From: Sporisorium sorghi
Taxonomy: Eukaryota > Basidiomycota > Ustilaginomycetes > Ustilaginales > Ustilaginaceae
Direction: 5' to 3'
Assembly: GCA_023212695.1 (NCBI GenBank)
Contig: JALCCG010000016.1
Coordinates: 62,001 to 126,000, forward strand
DNA length: 64,000 nt
The notes under the pieces are model-generated. The model did not search any database, was not told where the DNA came from, and saw only the letters and a program-made list of their open reading frames with translations. The position numbers and the translations under genes are program-made. Numbering within the stretch: the stretch's first letter is position 1; each line of letters opens with the position of its first letter. Positions 34,355 through 43,274 of the stretch are shown one piece after another.

Positions 34355-35311
34355 ATGAAATTGGAGCGGCTCATATCCATGATTTATATGCTGCTGAACA
34401 ACGAAATTCTCTCGGCGTCTGCCTTGGCTGAGAAATATAACGTATCCCAGAGAACCATTTATCGGGACATTGACGCAATCTGCGCAGCCGGCATTCCGGT
34501 TGTATCCTATCAAGGGGTGAACGGCGGATATGGCATCATGGAACAGTATAAGATGGACAGAAGCCTGCTTGGCTCTTACGACGTCAGCGCCTTAATCACG
34601 ATCCTGCACAGCATGTCAACCGTGTTTGAGGATGAACGGGCAATGGATACCATACAGCGGCTGCAGACCATTGACCGTTCCGGCAGCTCTGCATCGCAAG
34701 GATTGTCCATGGATATCGGGAGCTGGCGGTCACACCATGAATCGCTTCGTCTTCTGCGCGGCGCCATTACGGATCAACACGTGATTTCCTTTCAATACAT
34801 CAGCGCCAAAAATGAGCGGATTTACAGGAAGGTTGAGCCCCTTCGGCTTATGTATAAATATAGCGTCTGGTATGTGTACGGATTCTGCAGAACCCGGGCC
34901 GACTACCGGGAATTCCGCATATCAAGAATGTCGGAGCTCTCTGCATCCGCTGAGCCCTTTCAGCGCAAACATTCGGAGGAGCACACCCAAGGCCCCCATC
35001 TTCAAGAGCGGCAGCACCACAGGAACGAAACGCATGCATGGAAAGCTTCCTCAGATGGCATTGAAGTCGTGCTGCATGTATCAACTCAAGCTTTGGCGAA
35101 GGCAATGGACCATTTCTATGATGTCCAGCGGGAATTTTGTGAGGACGGATCACTCCGCCTTACATTTAAAATCGACCATCCGGACTCCGGGTGGCTCTGG
35201 TCCACCCTGCTGAGCTTTGGTGAGGATATCGAGATCATAGAGCCTGCCAGCTTAAGGACACGCATGCAATCGAAGCTAGAAAAAATGCTGCAGCTTTATG
35301 CAAAAGTATGA
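34355..35311 (+). CDS. HTH/WYL-domain transcriptional regulator (YafY-like)
   Basis: About 318 residues. An N-terminal DeoR-like winged helix (MKLERLISMIYMLLNNEILSASALAEKYNVSQRTIYRDIDAI) is followed by a WYL domain with the core YKYSVWYVYGFCRTRADYREFRISRM. The ATG at 34355 is set by AGGAGGG eleven bases upstream. WYL regulators respond to nucleotides or nucleic acid signals; the target is probably the DinB gene directly downstream on the same strand, though a terminator intervenes. Confidence 0.88.
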   Translation: MKLERLISMIYMLLNNEILSASALAEKYNVSQRTIYRDIDAICAAGIPVVSYQGVNGGYGIMEQYKMDRSLLGSYDVSALITILHSMSTVFEDERAMDTIQRLQTIDRSGSSASQGLSMDIGSWRSHHESLRLLRGAITDQHVISFQYISAKNERIYRKVEPLRLMYKYSVWYVYGFCRTRADYREFRISRMSELSASAEPFQRKHSEEHTQGPHLQERQHHRNETHAWKASSDGIEVVLHVSTQALAKAMDHFYDVQREFCEDGSLRLTFKIDHPDSGWLWSTLLSFGEDIEIIEPASLRTRMQSKLEKMLQLYAKV

Positions 35312-35334
35312 CAGTCCGCTGTCATACTTTTTTA
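35303..35334 (+). terminator. Intrinsic terminator overlapping the WYL gene stop
   Basis: AAAGTATGACAG (35303-35314) pairs perfectly with CTGTCATACTTT (35319-35330), followed by T-rich sequence. Confidence 0.88.
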
Positions 35335-35386
35335 TTTACACTGATCTCAACAAAACCAAATCACGAAGCTAAAGGGGACAATGCTC

Positions 35387-35908
35387 ATGAATTATCCCGT
35401 CAAAATGTATGAATACCATGCTTGGGCGAATCAAGCCATATTCAACCGTCTGCTGGAGCTGCCGGGCGATGTATACAACCGGAAAATAACGAGCATTTTC
35501 CCGACCGTATCCGAAGCGTTGACTCACATCTACACAACGGATCTCGGTTGGATGAAGATATTGTCCGGGATGGACATGAACGCTGCTTTAGCGGATGCCT
35601 ACCTGCTTCGCGAGAAGCTGGAAACAATTTTGCTGGAGGACCTGAATCTTCGGTTTATCGAGCTGTCAGAACAATTCACGGCCTTTCTGTCTCAGCATCC
35701 GGATCTTGAGCAGAGCATTCGGCTGGATAATCCCTATGCCGGCATCCGGGATACCCGCTTCTCCGAAATCGTGCTGCACATCGTGAATCATGGCACCTAC
35801 CGTCGGGGAAATATTACCGCCATGCTGCGACAGCTCGGAAGCTCCTCCACGATGACCGATTACGCTTTTTTTTGGTACCGGAGTGAGTCGGAGCAGGTCC
35901 TCAAGTGA
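35387..35908 (+). CDS. DinB-family protein (second copy)
   Basis: About 173 residues of the DinB four-helix fold. Metal-binding candidates are the histidines in YEYHAWANQA, EALTHIYTTDLGW and LHIVNHGTYRRGNITAMLRQLG. Thiol-dependent detoxification is the family's general role. I prefer the ATG at 35387, nine bases after AAGGGG, to the ATG at 35381. It is downstream of the WYL regulator and of a terminator, and convergent with the ectoine operon. Confidence 0.85.
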   Translation: MNYPVKMYEYHAWANQAIFNRLLELPGDVYNRKITSIFPTVSEALTHIYTTDLGWMKILSGMDMNAALADAYLLREKLETILLEDLNLRFIELSEQFTAFLSQHPDLEQSIRLDNPYAGIRDTRFSEIVLHIVNHGTYRRGNITAMLRQLGSSSTMTDYAFFWYRSESEQVLK

Positions 35909-35991
35909 GGATTCGAAGAATCGAAGGCTCCTTTCTTGACTCGCAAGTGGCTAGCTGTTCCTACTGTACGAAACCCGACATACTGCCATAT

Positions 35992-36032
35992 AAAAAAAGC
36001 CTGCTTCGAAAAACCAGGTTCCGAGCAGGCTA
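35992..36032 (-). terminator. Terminator of the ectoine operon
   Basis: AGCCTGCT pairs with AGCAGGCT around an 18-base loop; on the minus strand TTTTTTT follows. It lies 17 bases after the last gene of the ehu-ect operon. Confidence 0.85.
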
Positions 36033-36048
36033 TGCCTTGTCACGCGTT

Positions 36049-36578
36049 CTATAATTTGCGACCTTCCGTCAACCGCACCCAGAAGCCGCCTTTGAAGCTT
36101 TTCGGTTCATGAGAGATGATAAACGCCTGCGGCGACATTTTGCCCAGCGTCTCCATCAGACGGCGCTCGTTCTTCCGTTTCACGAGAACCTGCAGCAGAG
36201 CCGCTTGCCGTCCTTGCCATCCGCTTCCCATGCGGTCACGCCGTATCCCTTCTCCCGCAGGTTCATCGCCAGGTTGGTCTCTACGGAATTTACAATGACC
36301 TGTACCACGATGTACCCGAGTGCCAAATACTCCTCGATCCGGCTGCCGGCATATACCCCAAGGCCGAAGCCCAGGCAATAAGCCGCCATATTAAAGGGAT
36401 TGTCCAGATTTTGCAGAACGAGATTCAGACCGAGCAAGTAAACGAATACCTCCAGCATGGCAAGAAGAGAGGCTACCCCTCTTCTGCCTTTGATCATCAG
36501 AATCAAGCGCAGCGTAAAAATGGAGACATAGACTACGTTGATGCCGATGATCGAGCCGATAAGCGACAGCGAGATCAT
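36049..36578 (-). pseudogene. UPF0316 (DUF2179) membrane protein gene, frameshifted
   Basis: The first part (36578 to about 36201) encodes three membrane helices and the start of the DUF2179 domain (VASLLAMLEVFVYLLGLNLVL, then GYGVTAWEADGKDGKRL). The frame then runs into a stop at 36180. The rest of the domain (VLVKRKNERRLMETLGKMSP and SFKGGFWVRLTEGRK) continues in another frame to 36049. A single missing base near 36195-36201 explains this. Its ATG overlaps the ectD stop by 4 bases, so it belongs to the ectoine operon. Sequencing error, true loss, or a programmed shift are all possible. Confidence 0.8.
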
Positions 36579-37483
36579 CGAGAATCACGGGCAGCAATGT
36601 ACTCCGGCCTAGGGCTCTGACCCGAGTAGGGCTGAACGATCTTATTTTCCACACTGTTATAGACCATGAAAATATTGCTGCGCGGCATAGGCGTGATATT
36701 GCTGTTCGAGCCGTGCATAATGTTGCAGTCAAACAGCACGATCGATCCCGCTTTGCCAACAGGTGTATCAATTCCGCCTTCCTTCACCAAGCGTGTCAGA
36801 CTGTCATGGTCAGGAACGCCATATTCCTGCTTGCGCAGCGAATCCTTGAAGTGATTATCCGGTGTCTTGCCAACGCAAGCCACAAACTCCTTATGGGATC
36901 CAGGCACGACCATGAGCGGGCCATTAAAGGGATAGTTATCCTCTAGTGCGATGGAGCAGCTCAAAGCCCTCATCCGCGGCATGCCGTCCTCCACGTGCCA
37001 CGTTTCGAAATCGGAGTGCCAGTAGAACTCCTTGCCCGTAAAACCCGGCTTGTAATTGATGCGCGATTGATGGATATAGGTCTCGCTTCCCAGCAGATAT
37101 TCCACAATGGCCAGGAGTCTCGGATGCTGGGACAGCTCCTGGAATACCGCATGGCTGTGATGCACCGCGAACACCGAACGCACTTCGTCACCGCCTGGCT
37201 CTCGAATAACTTCATCCTTCTCCGACTCTCTCGCGGTCACCTGCAGACTGCGGGCTTCCGCCTGATAGTGCTGCAGTTCCTCCCGATCGAAGAAACCTTC
37301 CAGAAACAAATATCCGTTGCGCTCATAGAATTCGGATTGCTCCAGTGTTATAGAAGCATCCGGTGTCCAGTCCGAATACACCACAGGATCCTGTCTCTTT
37401 AAGAGCCTTGGCTCTGAATGCAATCTCGAAGGATAAACGTCCATCTCTTTTTCCTGAAAGGCCGATACCTGATTATGACTCAT
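36575..37483 (-). CDS. ectD: Ectoine hydroxylase
   Basis: A 302-residue Fe(II)/2-oxoglutarate dioxygenase. The EctD signature region reads SRINYKPGFTGKEFYWHSDFETWHVEDGMPRMRAL; its H-x-D pair (HSD) and the later histidine in DCNIMHGSN form the iron site. PGSHKEFVAC and the arginine in MPRSNIFMVYNS are also typical. It converts ectoine to 5-hydroxyectoine. It overlaps ectC and the following membrane-protein gene by 4 bases each, indicating coupled translation. Confidence 0.95.
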   Translation of the reverse strand: MSHNQVSAFQEKEMDVYPSRLHSEPRLLKRQDPVVYSDWTPDASITLEQSEFYERNGYLFLEGFFDREELQHYQAEARSLQVTARESEKDEVIREPGGDEVRSVFAVHHSHAVFQELSQHPRLLAIVEYLLGSETYIHQSRINYKPGFTGKEFYWHSDFETWHVEDGMPRMRALSCSIALEDNYPFNGPLMVVPGSHKEFVACVGKTPDNHFKDSLRKQEYGVPDHDSLTRLVKEGGIDTPVGKAGSIVLFDCNIMHGSNSNITPMPRSNIFMVYNSVENKIVQPYSGQSPRPEYIAARDSR

Positions 37484-37890
37484 CGCATGTCATCTCCTTT
37501 GATCGATATGGGGGCAAGCAGCGGGTAGGTTCCTTCCTCGTCATGAACTTCAGCCCCCGTCAGCGGCGGATTGAACACGCAGACCATCCGCATCTGGGAA
37601 CGAGCTCTCAAATAATGCTTTTCATGTCCATCCAGTGCGTACATCATCCCCGGAGAGATGGGGTAAGTCTCACCCCCGACCACCTGGATCTCACCCTCTC
37701 CCTCGATGCAATATACAGCCTCGACATGATTTTTGTACCAGATCAGCGTCTCGGTTCCGGCCTTAATGATGGTGTCATTGAGGGAGAAGCCCATGCCGTC
37801 TTTGGTGAGCAGGAGTCTTCTCGAATTCCAAGTCTTCGCATCGATATCGTCCTTCGTATCCACAATCTCTTTCAAATGTTTAACAATCAT
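37480..37890 (-). CDS. ectC: Ectoine synthase
   Basis: A 136-residue cupin enzyme beginning MIVKHLKEIVDTKDDI. The barrel motifs include ETLIWYKNHVEAVYCIEGEGE and GMMYALDGHEKHYLRA with metal-binding residues. It closes N-gamma-acetyl-diaminobutyrate to ectoine. It overlaps ectB and ectD by 4 bases on either side. Full length. Confidence 0.97.
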   Translation of the reverse strand: MIVKHLKEIVDTKDDIDAKTWNSRRLLLTKDGMGFSLNDTIIKAGTETLIWYKNHVEAVYCIEGEGEIQVVGGETYPISPGMMYALDGHEKHYLRARSQMRMVCVFNPPLTGAEVHDEEGTYPLLAPISIKGDDMR

Positions 37891-39179
37891 GACAACCTCT
37901 CCTCTGCTGCTAATTGTTTCACGCTGTTTATAAATATCCCCAATCCCTGCTCCAATGTGTCCAACTCAATCGTCAGCGGTGGCATGAGTTTCGCTACTTC
38001 ACTGTGCGGACCTGACGTTTCCATAATCAGTCCCTGCTCGAAGGCGATTTCAGACAATCTGCCTGCGAGCTCCGGCTTATTAAAGGCAAATCCCTGGATC
38101 AGCCCCCTGCCCCGTATTTCACCGCTGAGCTGTGGATAATCCTTAGCTATACAATCCAAGGATTCGCGAATCTGATTCTCGCGAATACCGATATCAAGCT
38201 GAAAATCTTCCGTTTCCCAATAATTCAGCGCTGCCGCTGCAGCAACGAATCCAAGATTGTTGCCCCGGAAGGTGCCGTTATGCTCGCCCGGCTCCCAAAT
38301 ATCGATCTCCGGCTTCATCAGCGTGAGCGCCATCGGCAAGCCGAAGCCGCCGATCGATTTCGAGAGGCATATGATGTCCGGCTCAATACCGGCATCATCA
38401 AAGCTGAAGAACGGACCCGTTCGGCCGCAGCCCATCTGGATATCATCCAGAATGAGCAGCATCCCCTTATCCTTGCAGATGCGCGCAAGCTTTTGCAGCC
38501 ATTCCCCGCTCGCAGCGTTCAACCCGCCTTCACCTTGTACAGCTTCAACGATAACCGCCGCCGGAAGCGGAATACCGCTCCCCGGATCATCCAGAAGCTT
38601 CTCCATATATGCCATCGTATCCACGTCATCGCCGAAGTAACCGTCATAAGGCATAAATACCGAGTGGCTCAGATCCACGCCAGCACCCTGCCGCTTGAAG
38701 GAATTGCCGGTAACAGCCAGTGAGCCGAGGGACATGCCGTGAAAGGCATTCGTGAAGCACAGAACGGTGCTGCGCCCTGTCACCTTCCGCGCGATCTTGA
38801 GCGCTGCCTCTACCGCATTCGTGCCGGTCGGACCGGGGAACATCACTTTATAATCCCAGCCTCGCGGCTTTAGAATGACTTCCTGAAAGCGGGTCAGAAA
38901 GGTCTCCTTCGCTTCGGTAGCCATATCCAGACTGTGTGTAACACCATCCTGCATCATATAATCAACCAGCTTCTGTCGAATCTTCTCATTGTTGTGTCCG
39001 TAATTTAACGCGCCGGCGCCGGCAAAAAAATCAATGTATTCATTGCCTTGCGTATCCCACAGCCTTGCATTCCGAGCCTTGTCAAAGACCGTCTGGAAGC
39101 TGCGGCAATAACTTCTTACTTCCGATTCCAGATTGTTAAACACCGTAAGCTTCGGTTTCTCCATGACTTGATTGTCCAT
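37887..39179 (-). CDS. ectB: Diaminobutyrate-2-oxoglutarate transaminase
   Basis: A class III PLP aminotransferase of about 430 residues. Key blocks are FAGAGALNYGHNN, FPGPTGTNAVEAALKIARK, the FHGMSLGSLAVTGN loop, the aspartate of LLILDDIQMGCGRTG, and the PLP lysine in CLSKSIGGFGLPM. It makes L-2,4-diaminobutyrate from aspartate semialdehyde using glutamate. The ATG at 39179 follows GGAGGG; an ATG at 39206 overlaps ectA and lacks a site. Confidence 0.96.
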   Translation of the reverse strand: MDNQVMEKPKLTVFNNLESEVRSYCRSFQTVFDKARNARLWDTQGNEYIDFFAGAGALNYGHNNEKIRQKLVDYMMQDGVTHSLDMATEAKETFLTRFQEVILKPRGWDYKVMFPGPTGTNAVEAALKIARKVTGRSTVLCFTNAFHGMSLGSLAVTGNSFKRQGAGVDLSHSVFMPYDGYFGDDVDTMAYMEKLLDDPGSGIPLPAAVIVEAVQGEGGLNAASGEWLQKLARICKDKGMLLILDDIQMGCGRTGPFFSFDDAGIEPDIICLSKSIGGFGLPMALTLMKPEIDIWEPGEHNGTFRGNNLGFVAAAAALNYWETEDFQLDIGIRENQIRESLDCIAKDYPQLSGEIRGRGLIQGFAFNKPELAGRLSEIAFEQGLIMETSGPHSEVAKLMPPLTIELDTLEQGLGIFINSVKQLAAEERLS

Positions 39180-39195
39180 AATTCCCTCCATTGGT

Positions 39196-39708
39196 CTAAA
39201 TGTCATTGAAAAAGGGGCCTATCACGAATAATGGCTCATCTTCATGTGACGTTCCATCCGGGAACATCTCCGCTCCATAACCTACGGTTACGGTGCTGGG
39301 AATGGATTTCTCCTCGGCATAACCGAGAAATAACCGGCGGGATGCCATGTTGCTTGGCGATACCGTTGTTTCAATGAAGCGAACGCCGTGACATGCCCTC
39401 TGGTTCATGAGTCCTGTCAGCATGGCCTTCGCAATCCCTTGCCTCCGATGCGAGCCGGCAACGGCCACCTGCCATACAAACAGCGTTTCCGGATTACGCG
39501 GTGAGCGGAATGCAGAGATAAAACCGATGATGTCTCCTTCGTGCTCGGCGATCATACAGGTATCATTGAAATAGTCTCCAAGCAGCATATAGCAATAGGG
39601 GGAATTCAGATCTAGTGATCCGGTATCTCTTACGAGCTCCCACACCCGGGCGCCATCCTGCGCTTCCGGTCTGCGATAAACGATGTCCACTCCAGTATCA
39701 ACAATCAT
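39196..39708 (-). CDS. ectA: L-2,4-diaminobutyrate acetyltransferase
   Basis: A GNAT-fold acetyltransferase of about 170 residues. The acetyl-CoA loop is VAVAGSHRRQGIAKAMLTGL, and the EctA-typical stretches LDLNSPYCYMLLGDYF and FIETTVSPSNMASRRLF are intact. It acetylates diaminobutyrate for ectoine synthesis. I take the ATG at 39708 with AGAGGTG ten bases upstream. No ectoine-specific aspartokinase gene is present in the operon. Confidence 0.95.
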   Translation of the reverse strand: MIVDTGVDIVYRRPEAQDGARVWELVRDTGSLDLNSPYCYMLLGDYFNDTCMIAEHEGDIIGFISAFRSPRNPETLFVWQVAVAGSHRRQGIAKAMLTGLMNQRACHGVRFIETTVSPSNMASRRLFLGYAEEKSIPSTVTVGYGAEMFPDGTSHEDEPLFVIGPFFNDI

Positions 39709-39752
39709 TCTATACAAGCACCTCTTTCCATGATCAGTCCCCTGCTCATTTT

Positions 39753-40595
39753 TCAATTAGAGCGGAATCGCTGCAGAAAGTTTTGCAGCCGCTCGCTCCG
39801 GGGATTATCGAATATCTCCTCCGGCGTCCCCTGCTCGACGATCAAGCCGTCCGCACCGAATATGACCCGGTCGGCGATTTCCTTGGCAAAATCCATTTCA
39901 TGCGTAATCAGCATCATCGCCATATCGCCTTCTTCCGCGATTTCCCAGATCACCTCCAGCACCTCGCCTACCAGCTCCGGATCCAGAGCCGAGGTCACCT
40001 CGTCGAACACCATCACCTTCGGCCGCATGACCAGCGCTCGTGCGATAGCAACACGCTGCTTCTGCCCCCCGGACAGATTGGCCGGGTACATCTTCAGCTT
40101 GTCGTCCAAGCCGACTTTGCCCAGCATGGAGACGGCCCGCTCCTCCGCCTCCTCCTTGGATAAACCCAGCACTTTGCGCGGAGCCTCCGTCACATTGCGA
40201 AGCACACTCATATGCGGGAACAGATTAAAATGCTGGAAAACCATACCGACGCTGCAGCGCATTCGGTGCAAATGCTTCTCGTTTGCCCGAACAAGCCTGC
40301 CCTTCTCTTGCATATGCCAGAGAAGCTCACCATCAACCTCGATGGTGCCTTCAGTCGGTTCCTCCAGTGTCATTAACATCCGCCCCATCGTCGTTTTGCC
40401 CGAGCCGCTCGGACCAATAACAGCCACCTTTTCTCCAGGCTGCATCTCCAGATCGATGCCTTTAAGCACCTGGAGATTACCAAACGACTTCGTCACGCCC
40501 TTGTATCTCACCATCGGCTTCACTTCCGCTGCCGGGTTTGGATCAGGCTGCGGCACCTCGGCTCCGGCAAACGCATCAATCACTACTGCGTTCAA
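39753..40595 (-). CDS. ehuA: Ectoine/hydroxyectoine ABC transporter ATPase
   Basis: A 280-residue polar-amino-acid-type ATPase: Walker A GPSGSGKTT, signature LSGGQKQR, Walker B VMVFDEVTSALD and switch ITHEMDFA. The start is TTG at 40595, six bases after AAGGAGGG; about 30 residues precede the ATPase core. It lies between ehuD and ectA, with 12- and 44-base gaps. The Ehu assignment rests on the linkage to ectABCD and the ehuBCDA gene order. Confidence 0.88.
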   Translation of the reverse strand: MNAVVIDAFAGAEVPQPDPNPAAEVKPMVRYKGVTKSFGNLQVLKGIDLEMQPGEKVAVIGPSGSGKTTMGRMLMTLEEPTEGTIEVDGELLWHMQEKGRLVRANEKHLHRMRCSVGMVFQHFNLFPHMSVLRNVTEAPRKVLGLSKEEAEERAVSMLGKVGLDDKLKMYPANLSGGQKQRVAIARALVMRPKVMVFDEVTSALDPELVGEVLEVIWEIAEEGDMAMMLITHEMDFAKEIADRVIFGADGLIVEQGTPEEIFDNPRSERLQNFLQRFRSN

Positions 40596-40607
40596 TAGAC
40601 TCCCTCC

Positions 40608-41270
40608 TTATTTTCCACGCTGCAGATTCATTCGTTTCTCCAGCCTTTGCACCAGCAAAGACGCGATATAACTGATAATTAGAAACAGAATGCCAACCAG
40701 CGTATACGGCTCGAATGCACGAAACGACTGGGAAACGATATTCTTGGCTGTCAGCATCATCTCAACAAGCGTAATGGCACACAGAATCGGTGTTTCCTTA
40801 AACATGACAATCAAATAATTGCCCAGCACCGGAATAATAGGCGGCACCGCTTGCGGCAGAATAATGCTCCGCCAGGTTTGGGCTTTCGTGTAATTCAGAG
40901 CAGTTGCAGCTTCCCACTGCCCCTTGGGGACCCCTTCGATGCCAGAACGATACACTTCGGACAGATACGTGCTGTAATGCAGCCCAAGACCGATCACCCC
41001 GGCATAGAAGGCCGGAATGGAGATTCCGGTAAGGAGCGGCAGACTGTAGTACAGGAAGAAGACCTGAACCAGCAGCGGTGTATTGCGGATAAATTCGATA
41101 AGACCTTTGGTCATGAGCGACACAGGCTTCCACTGGCTTCGAGCAGCAAAGGCAAGCAGCAGTCCGATTATCAAGGCCACCACAAAAGCGCAGAGCGTCA
41201 CCCATACCGTCATTTTTAATGCACTCAGCAATTCCGGCAGGATATCAAACACATAATTCCAATCCCACAT
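40608..41270 (-). CDS. ehuD: Ectoine/hydroxyectoine ABC transporter permease
   Basis: A 220-residue permease of the polar amino acid (HisM/GlnP) family with about five membrane helices and the loop GVPKGQWEAATALNYTKAQTWRSIILPQA. A GGGGAGG site precedes the ATG, and only three bases separate it from ehuC. It forms the channel with EhuC. Confidence 0.88.
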   Translation of the reverse strand: MWDWNYVFDILPELLSALKMTVWVTLCAFVVALIIGLLLAFAARSQWKPVSLMTKGLIEFIRNTPLLVQVFFLYYSLPLLTGISIPAFYAGVIGLGLHYSTYLSEVYRSGIEGVPKGQWEAATALNYTKAQTWRSIILPQAVPPIIPVLGNYLIVMFKETPILCAITLVEMMLTAKNIVSQSFRAFEPYTLVGILFLIISYIASLLVQRLEKRMNLQRGK

Positions 41271-41273
41271 CCG

Positions 41274-41936
41274 CTATAGCCTCCCCGCCGTCCATTTACG
41301 CTCCAGCAGCCGAACTGCCATCGAGACAAGCGTAGCTATGACAAAATACATAAGAAGCAGCAGCACCAGAATCTCGGTTGTCCAGGAAATATAGTTGTTG
41401 CGCAACACCATGGCCTGATACGTCAGATCCGCCATCGTGATGAAATAGACAAGTGACGTAGATTTGATGAGTTCCACCAGCTGATTTCCGAATGGCGGGA
41501 GCATTCGCAGTGAAGCTTGAGGCAATATAACATTCCACATCCTTTGCCATGGCTTCATATTAAGCGCCACCGAAGCTTCCCACTGTCCTTTTGGAACAGC
41601 CAGCACCGCGCTTCGGACAATCTCGGAGCCATATGCGCCAAAGTTGAATCCAATCGCAAGGATGGCTGCCAGCATTTTGGGAAGCTCAATGCCGATAAAC
41701 GGAAGAGCAAAATACAACCAGAACAGCTGCACCAGCAAGGAGGTTCCCCGAAAGATTTCCACATACACGGCTGTAACCGTGCGGACGATCCACAGCTTCG
41801 ACAGTCTGGATAAACCGGCTGCGAAGGACATGGCAATGGCCAGAACAGCTGAAAAGAAGGCGACCAAAACCGTAATCTCCGCTCCTTTCAGCAGAGTAGG
41901 AAGAAAATCGATCCATGAATTCGGCATACTATTCAC
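41274..41936 (-). CDS. ehuC: Ectoine/hydroxyectoine ABC transporter permease
   Basis: A 220-residue permease closely similar in layout to EhuD, with the loop AVPKGQWEASVALNMKPWQRMWNVILPQA. It overlaps the end of ehuB by 8 bases if the GTG at 41936 is used; an ATG at 41927 is the alternative. Translational coupling to ehuB is likely either way. Confidence 0.88.
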   Translation of the reverse strand: MNSMPNSWIDFLPTLLKGAEITVLVAFFSAVLAIAMSFAAGLSRLSKLWIVRTVTAVYVEIFRGTSLLVQLFWLYFALPFIGIELPKMLAAILAIGFNFGAYGSEIVRSAVLAVPKGQWEASVALNMKPWQRMWNVILPQASLRMLPPFGNQLVELIKSTSLVYFITMADLTYQAMVLRNNYISWTTEILVLLLLMYFVIATLVSMAVRLLERKWTAGRL

Positions 41937-42795
41937 CGCAAAGCGCAGCGGCTGTCATCTCGCCCGGCAGCTCTTCTTCGGTAAATCCAAACTTCTGCAA
42001 GATCTCCAGCAGCTCACCTGACTCCTTCATTTTTTCAAGCTCCGCATTATAAGCCTCCTGGAATTCGGTATCCGCTTGACGGAATGCCGTGGCCCCATAG
42101 CCCCGAACGCTTTCACCGTCGATGACCGGCTGTTCGAAATCCGCGACGCGTTCGATGTTGTCATCGCTGGCCGAATCCAGCATCGCCTGCAGGGACGGTC
42201 CCGTCATGGTAATCGCCTGCACCCGGTCTGCCTGGAGGGCACTGATGGCCGAGGCCTGATCGGGAACCTGTATGATCCGGTCCGAAGGGATGCCTGACTT
42301 CTCCATATAGCCGATTTCAACCGCGCCAGTCATGACGGCCACCTTCGCCTGATCATCCTTGGCAATATCTTCGTAACTTCCGAGTCCACTTGGATTCCCT
42401 TGCTTCACGGCAAGAGCTTCCCCTATGCTGTACTCCGGATTAGCAAACAAAACGGCGGAGCAGCGGTCCGGATTGATGAACATGCCTGCAGTGATCAGGT
42501 CAAACCGTTCCGCCTGAAGCCCGGCAACCAGGGAGCCGAACTCCGTAAGCTCACCTCTCATCTCCTTAATGCCAAGTCGCTCCAGAATGACACGGGCAAT
42601 CTCAACGGCTTCGCCTGTAAGCTCCCCGCTGGCCTCTTTGTAGGCATAAGGCTTCTCATTGGCAAAACCTACGGTAATATACCCCTGCTCTTTGGCCCGT
42701 TCCAGCGTGCTCCCCTTATCGCCGCAGGCCGCGAGCGATACCACCATAACCAATGACAACAACAGCACAACAACTTTCTTCAACACCTTCCACAA
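41929..42795 (-). CDS. ehuB: Ectoine/hydroxyectoine-binding lipoprotein
   Basis: A family 3 solute-binding lipoprotein of about 285 residues. The signal peptide ends with the lipobox SLAAC, and the mature part starts DKGSTLERAKEQGYITVGFANEKPYAYKE, typical of EhuB and polar amino acid binders. No ATG is in frame near the start: TTG at 42795 and GTG at 42786 are the choices, each with imperfect ribosome binding sites. First gene of the ectoine operon, about 470 bases after the transcription start, behind a riboswitch. Confidence 0.88.
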   Translation of the reverse strand: MWKVLKKVVVLLLSLVMVVSLAACGDKGSTLERAKEQGYITVGFANEKPYAYKEASGELTGEAVEIARVILERLGIKEMRGELTEFGSLVAGLQAERFDLITAGMFINPDRCSAVLFANPEYSIGEALAVKQGNPSGLGSYEDIAKDDQAKVAVMTGAVEIGYMEKSGIPSDRIIQVPDQASAISALQADRVQAITMTGPSLQAMLDSASDDNIERVADFEQPVIDGESVRGYGATAFRQADTEFQEAYNAELEKMKESGELLEILQKFGFTEEELPGEMTAAALCGE

Positions 42796-43067
42796 CCTTT
42801 CGCAATGACTTTGTCGTTCCTAAAAACGGCATGAGGAAATTATCCATGTTAACACATGAGTTAACTCGGATATGTGACATTCAGACACACTTGCACAGTC
42901 CAGGGGCTCAGGGGAGAGGTTGCATCCATTTCCCTGTGCCTTGTAAACCCAAACCGTCTGACTGATTCAATTGGCTAAACATTAGCAGGCATTGCCCTCC
43001 TCTTTTGCAGAATACAAAAAGACCACCAAACAGGGGATCTAGACATAGCTCCGCCAGCAGGGGGTCA

Positions 43068-43108
43068 AAAAATAGAGAAAAGGCCCCTATAGAGAATAAA
43101 GGGCCTTT
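43068..43108 (-). terminator. Riboswitch-controlled intrinsic terminator
   Basis: On the minus strand AAAGGCCC and GGGCCTTT (43101-43108 and 43078-43085) form an 8-bp stem, followed by TCTCTATTTTTT. It lies 39 bases after the riboswitch aptamer and before ehuB, and is the expected expression platform. Confidence 0.82.
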
Positions 43109-43146
43109 GTTATGAACATCCATTATGTATACAAGACCCATCCACT

Positions 43147-43268
43147 GCTGACGAGGTTAGCTGACGGACTCGGGTAAGATGGTACCCTACACTCGTGAAT
43201 TCAAGTGACTCGCCCCTGATGAAACTGGTTCCCCCGCTCTCCGGAAATGTATGCCGGAAACTAAGCGT
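43147..43268 (-). promoter_or_regulatory. ydaO/yuaA-type c-di-AMP riboswitch
   Basis: Read on the minus strand, the leader shows the conserved blocks of the ydaO RNA in order: CGCTTAG; a small TCCGG/CCGGA hairpin; GAGCGGGGGAACC; GGGGCGAGTC; GTAGGGTACC and TACCCGA; and the highly conserved 3' segment CCGTCAGCTAACCTCGTCAGC (one base over is trimmed here to its core GTCAGCTAACCTCG). These strands form the pseudo-symmetric c-di-AMP pocket in known structures. The element begins at the predicted transcription start and is followed by a terminator, so ligand binding should stop transcription into ehuB-ectD. In the family, c-di-AMP turns off genes for potassium and osmolyte uptake and cell-wall turnover. 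Confidence 0.9.
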
Positions 43269-43274
43269 GTGTTC

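Noticed and set aside
42796..42880. GTTAAC palindromes close to the ehuB start as the operon promoter
   Set aside because: A GATAAT box is present but its spacing is poor, and the TTGACT/TATCAT promoter in front of the riboswitch explains the leader better.
42908..43141. 77-codon minus-strand frame before ehuB
   Set aside because: It lies inside the riboswitch terminator and leader, has no ribosome binding site and reads low-complexity hydrophobic sequence.
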